From Rotaria sordida (taxonomy: Eukaryota > Rotifera > Eurotatoria > Philodinida > Philodinidae), in the NCBI GenBank assembly GCA_905250125.1, contig CAJNOL010000007.1, positions 307,741 to 371,740 on the forward strand: a DNA stretch of 64,000 nucleotides, in the 5' to 3' direction. The stretch's first letter is position 1, and each line of letters opens with the position of its first letter. Shown here one piece after another: positions 60,056-64,000 of this stretch. The notes beneath the pieces are model-generated. The model was not told the DNA's origin. It did not search any database and worked only from the letters and a program-made list of their open reading frames with translations. The position numbers were made by a program, and so were the translations under genes.

Positions 60056-61148
60056 ATGTTTCGAATACTGATCTTGTCTATTGTATGTTTTGTTATTGTT
60101 AATGGTAATTTAAAAGATGATATTACAGAGAAAGCATCAGCAACATTAAATCAAGCCGAAAAATTGGGAGTAAGATGCAACAAGAAGATTTATATTTAAA
60201 TCTTTGTCTGGTTTTTTTTTTAGGAAAAAGTAGTTGATGGTGTTAAGGAAGGTGTTGCCAATGCTAAAGCTTTTGCTGAACCAGCTATCGATACTATCAG
60301 TGAAAAAGCTGGTAAGTTATATTTTTATCGGGAAAATTATAAACATGATATCTTTATTTATATTGTCGGATTGATTCAATTTGAAAATGCTGTTTTTTTG
60401 TTTTTTTTTTTACTTTTGAAAATAGTCGAATTTAAAATTTTTATTGTTTTTAGCTGAAACACTTAAAGCTGGTCAAAAAGCTGCTGAAAATGCTAAAGCA
60501 ACAGCAAGTAAGAAACTTGATGAAGCTAAAAGTGCTGGTGAAAATCTTCGAAAAAGAGCAAGTGAAACTGTCGATGATTTGTAAGTTCATTTAAAACAAA
60601 AGAAAAAATAATTTAGTTCATTTTATAATTAAATATTTCCAGAGAAGATGCAGCTATTGATGCCGCTCAATCAGCAAAGAAAACAGCTGGCAAAGTAGCT
60701 GATCAAGCATCAAGTACATATCAATTTTTTTTTTCGTTCTGTAGATTTATTTAATTGCGTATCTTCTATAATTAGAACAAGGTGAAAAAATACAACAACA
60801 AGCAGGTAGTGCAGGTGAAAAGGTAAAGCGACAAGCTAGTGATGCTAGTGATAAAATTAAATCAGCAGCACAAGATACAATAACACAAGCTGAAAAAAAA
60901 GGTGAAGGTCTTCTTCATTCAGTTTGTAATGTTCTTACTGATATTAAAAATTCAATTCTTGGTAAAAAAAAAAATTTCAAAAAGAAAATATTTTACGAAA
61001 ATCTTATTTAGAATCTATGGGATTAGCATCTAAACATACAGCTGATCTTACAGATCAAGCTAAAGCAAAATTGGATGAAGTTACTGGTAAGGCACAAAAA
61101 GCTGCTAAACAAATGAAAAAAGATGCTAAAGATACACTCGATTTATAA
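60056..61148 (+). CDS. Secreted LEA-like (group 3) repeat protein, LEA-A
   Basis: Six exons join in phase: 60056-60169, 60224-60311, 60454-60580, 60643-60713, 60776-60961, 61012-61148. They encode about 240 residues. Residues 1-17 (MFRILILSIVCFVIVNG) are a signal peptide, so the protein enters the secretory pathway. The rest is hydrophilic, rich in Ala, Lys, Glu and Asp, lacks aromatic residues almost entirely, and repeats an 11-residue-like pattern such as AAENAKATASKKLDEAKSAG and DLTDQAKAKLDEVTGKAQKA. That is the signature of group 3 LEA proteins, which are disordered when hydrated and form amphipathic helices on drying. Comparable bdelloid proteins carry an ER-retention-like tail; here the end is DTLDL, which is not a clear KDEL variant. 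One Cys lies in the only less repetitive stretch (LLHSVCNVL). Apolipoprotein-like helical proteins are the main alternative. Confidence 0.85.
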
Positions 61149-61770
61149 ATAATTACAATCAATCAACCAGTAAGAATGAGTATTCATTACTTATTTCTTT
61201 CTTCTAATGACATTTTCTATTCCTCGAACCTATTCTTCCTAAACATTATATTGTGTTGTCGTTCTTTTTTTTTTATATTTTGAAATTTATCTAGAAAAAA
61301 TTTAATCAAGCAAGCAAAAAAACAGCATTTATTTCCGCATAATTCCATCTAACCATTTTGTTTATTGTTCATATTGACTTTTTTTTGCTGTTCATCATAT
61401 CATTCCAGATTTTTCGTATTTTCTTCTTTGAGTGTCTATTTGTTCTAAACTAGTGATATGGATACATATATATATATTGTAGACAAAATTGCTTTACAAT
61501 ATGTGTTTATATCCATAGGGTGGTAACGAAAAAACAAAAAATAAAGTCATTTGTATAGAGCGGTGTTTTTTTGTTTTTTCTTTGTAGTTTATTTTCTTGT
61601 GTTTCGTTGTGTACCTACATGTTTATCTTACTTTATGAATAAAAAGGAGATTGAGTAGAAACGTTTGTTTTTTGCTTTATTAATTTTTTAAAAAGAATTT
61701 TATTATTTATCTTCAGACTTTATATAATCGAATATTGTCAAATATTTAAAAAAAAGCGAACAAACCAATT
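61149..61770. other. Spacer between the two LEA-like genes
   Basis: This holds the 3' untranslated region of LEA-A, with AATAAAG at about 61538 and AATAAAAAGG at about 61638 as candidate polyadenylation signals, and the short promoter of LEA-B. No other feature is seen. Confidence 0.55.
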
Positions 61771-64000
61771 ATGGAAATTTTACGCAAACTTCTATTATTT
61801 ATTGTTATTATATGTCATATTTCAATAGCATATGGTAAAGAAAAGACAATTAAAGATACTGTTGTCGATGGAGCTACCCAAATTAAAGATACTGTTGTTG
61901 ATACAGTTTCGGATAGTGTTAAATCTGGAGCAAAACTAGCAAGTAATGCTGCTAAAACTGCCGGTTAGTTAAGAAATAATTATTTTAAAACTAGAAAAAG
62001 AGAAAGAGAAAATTTTCATTAGAAATTTTCTAAAATTAATTTTAATCTTTGATATAAATAATCACATCGGATTTTTTATATATTTAATTTAGTTAAATAA
62101 ATTTTAAATAGTTATTAATATGAACTAGTGTCTTCGCCAGAATTAAAGAGAAATGGGTGTAAGTTCAATAACTGGACAATGGCAACAACTATCTACCTGT
62201 GATTTTTAGCAATCGAAAGTACATGATACTGGACGTTTTTTTGTGTGGTACTATATAAGAAAAAATCATTTTACGATCCATCATCAGCGCAAGAACATTT
62301 AAAAAATGCATGAAAATGGTGTTACATTTCGATGTACTTTTGACTTTGACATGTGTTTCACATAGAGGAACTCTTGATCTATAGCCTAAAGCATGATTCA
62401 AGTGTATATTTTCTCATATATCAATGTTGAGCAAACAAAATCACGTGAATTTATGAGTTTTAAAATAATTTTGTTTTTTATAGTATCAGACAAAAAGAAA
62501 GGTTTGGTGTTATGTTCTTTTGATTTCTGAAAACTGTAGGTTGATAGTAGTTGCTATTGTCGAGTTATTGAACTTACACCAAGTCGTCTTTAGTTTCGGC
62601 GTGGATATTAGTTCTTTTTTAGGTTCTTGATTATGTTTAATTAACGTATTTTTCTTCGTAGGTGATTATGTGGCTGATGCTGCTGCAACAGCAGCGAAAG
62701 TTAGCCAAGAAGCAGCTGCTGATGCTGCTAAAGCAACCAAAGAATATACTGCTGCTGGTGCTCAAAAAACTCAAGAAGTCTTCAATGAATATGTAAGATA
62801 AAGAAAAATTTACTCATAAGCTATATTTTTTTTATATTTTGAAGGTTGCACCTGCAGCTTCTGATACATTGAATGCAGTAAAAGATACAGTTGTCGGAGC
62901 AGCTCACGCTACTGTTGAAAAAACTCAAGAAGTCTTCAATGAATATGTAAGATCAAGAAAAATTTACTCATAAGCTATATTTGTTTTTTATATTTTGAAG
63001 GTTGCACCTGCAGCTTCTGAGACATTGAATGTAGTAAAAGATACAGTTGTCGGAGCAGCTCACGCTACTGTTGAAAAAACACAAGAAGTCGTCAACGAAT
63101 ATGTTATTCCTACAGCACAAGCTGGTTTTGAAAAAACTCAAGAAGTATACAATGAATATGTTGCACCAACCGCCGCAGCTGGTAGGAAACAAAAGTTCTT
63201 TTTTTCTTTTTATGAATTAAATCAAATTATTCTTTTTTTTTAGGTGCTGAAATTGTTAAAGTGTGTATTATTGATTAAAGTAAATTTTGTTAATAATTTC
63301 TTTTTTTAGGAAAAAGTTCTTGAAGCAACTGATGTTTTGAAAGAAAAAACAGCTGAAGCAACTGAGATTCTTAAAGAAAAAGCCACTGAAGCAGCTAAAG
63401 TTGGTTCAGAATATGCTGAAATATTTGGTGAAAGAGCTGCTACAGCTGCTGAAGCTGGTAATGAATATTTAGTACATGGTGCTGAAGTTGTCAAAGAAAA
63501 GGCTACGTAAGTTTTAGTTTTATTTAAAATTTGTTTTTTAGTATTCAATAAGTAAATTTTTTTGTTTGTTCAGAGAATATGCTGATGAACTTCTCAAACA
63601 AAGTCAAATTTTCAAAGACATAGCTAAAGAAAAATTTGACGATGTTGCTGCTGAAACAATCAAAAGTAGATTTACAAAAAAAATCAAGAAATGTAGAAAA
63701 ACGAATAAAATTTTTGTTATTTTATATAGGCGCAAAAGAATTTGCTGCTGAAGCTTTAAAAGCTACCAGTGAATATACAGCTCAAGCCGGTGAAATGTTT
63801 CAAGAAAAAGTTCCAGAAGTTCTTGAAGGTTTGACGATTGAAATCAAAGAAAAAAAATATTATCAATTGTTTTTCTTTTAGCTGGAAAGGAATATGCAGC
63901 CAAAGCTGTTGAGCTAGGTCAAGAATATGGCAAAGAAGCACTCGAAAAAACTGAAAAATATGTTGAACAAGTATATGAAGCTGGTAAAGAAAAAGCAGAA
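61771..64000 (+). CDS. Secreted LEA-like repeat protein, LEA-B (3' end beyond window)
   Basis: Nine exons are visible: 61771-61963, 62662-62792, 62845-62946, 63001-63181, 63244-63260, 63310-63506, 63574-63665, 63730-63828, 63882-64000 (open). All junctions are in phase and give 377 residues so far. MEILRKLLLFIVIICHISIA is a signal peptide. The body is Ala/Lys/Glu-rich with repeated TIKDTVVDGATQIKDTVVDT, AADAAKATKEYTAAGAQKTQ and VLKEKTAEATEILKEKATEA. It matches LEA group 3 style, but with many regularly spaced tyrosines (NEY, KEY, SEY). Exon 5 is a 17-nt micro-exon. Exons 3 and 4 begin as near-identical tandem copies. Intron 1 holds a fold-back element. It is adjacent to LEA-A on the same strand and shares the signal-peptide plus repeat design, so the two probably derive from one ancestor. 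Confidence 0.85.
62116..62622. repeat. Fold-back element in LEA-B intron 1
   Basis: This inverted repeat of about 507 bp makes up most of the 698-nt intron. GGTGTAAGTTCAATAACT at 62156 pairs with AGTTATTGAACTTACACC ending at 62581. Further in, GATACTGGACGTTTTTTTG pairs with an ATAGTATCAGACAAAAAG-type stretch, and further out GAACTAGTGTCTTCG pairs with CGGCGTGGATATTAGTTC. No usable frame is present. Confidence 0.82.
62763..63072 (+). repeat. Tandem duplication of an exon-intron unit in LEA-B
   Basis: A unit of about 154 bp, consisting of the end of one exon, its whole intron and the start of the next exon, is present twice in tandem. The two introns (62793-62844 and 62947-63000) share the donor GTAAGAT, the body AAGAAAAATTTACTCATAAG and the end TATTTTGAAG. 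Exon 3 differs from the first 102 nt of exon 4 at only about five positions by eye. The duplication preserves phase 0, so the protein gains one 34-residue repeat. Confidence 0.92.

Noticed and set aside
1-64000. CRISPR arrays, bacterial operons, prophage or rRNA genes
   Set aside because: The DNA is eukaryotic with spliced genes throughout, and no regularly spaced short repeats or rRNA-like sequence were seen.

Overview
This window is AT-rich eukaryotic nuclear DNA from a compact metazoan genome. Its protein genes are split by many short GT-AG introns of about 50-70 nt. The best guess is a bdelloid rotifer: the right end carries two neighbouring, intron-containing genes for secreted, alanine/lysine-rich LEA-like repeat proteins, which are known in animals chiefly from bdelloids such as Adineta, and the conserved genes look invertebrate. 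The species assignment is inference. All gene models were built by hand from translated exons joined at GT/AG sites with matching phase. Most conserved models close in frame at the length expected for the family.

Layout. 1-4.4 kb is gene-poor and holds two fold-back repeats. 4.4-8.7 kb (+) is serine palmitoyltransferase subunit 2 (SPTLC2). 9.4-15.5 kb (+) is tubulin folding cofactor D (TBCD). 17.0-17.8 kb (-) is a small secreted protein, possibly a degenerate M15-like peptidase. 18-22 kb is gene-poor, with a 12-bp-flanked repeat-like segment, a small secreted ORF and a decayed minus-strand coding relic. 22.3-24.9 kb (-) is a GOLM1/GOLM2-like Golgi membrane protein. 25.5-26.2 kb (-) is the NEDD8 protease SENP8/DEN1. 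26.5-27.3 kb (+) is an orphan 200-residue protein whose ATG appears to be assembled by splicing. 27.5-29.5 kb (-) is a CABIT-like protein. 31.7-34.8 kb (-) is a ZEB1/2 (zfh-1) transcription factor, preceded by 6.4 kb of microsatellite-rich non-coding DNA. 41.2-43.2 kb (-) is Derlin-2. 44.3-56.7 kb (-) is a complete 23-exon clathrin heavy chain. 56.7-60.0 kb is gene-poor with a large palindrome. 60.1-61.1 kb and 61.8-64.0 kb (+) are the two LEA-like genes; the second runs off the window.

The conserved genes are housekeeping genes (sphingolipid synthesis, tubulin folding, Golgi, deneddylation, ERAD, clathrin traffic) and do not form an operon or pathway. The most unusual feature is a population of long, imperfect inverted-repeat (fold-back) elements of about 110-920 bp. 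Several make up most of an otherwise unusually long intron (SPTLC2, TBCD, clathrin, LEA-B), and at least two families have more than one copy in the window. A second element type, rich in a GACCGGT/GATAGA motif, sits in introns of the GOLM-like and clathrin genes. The second LEA-like gene shows a very recent tandem duplication of an exon with its intron.
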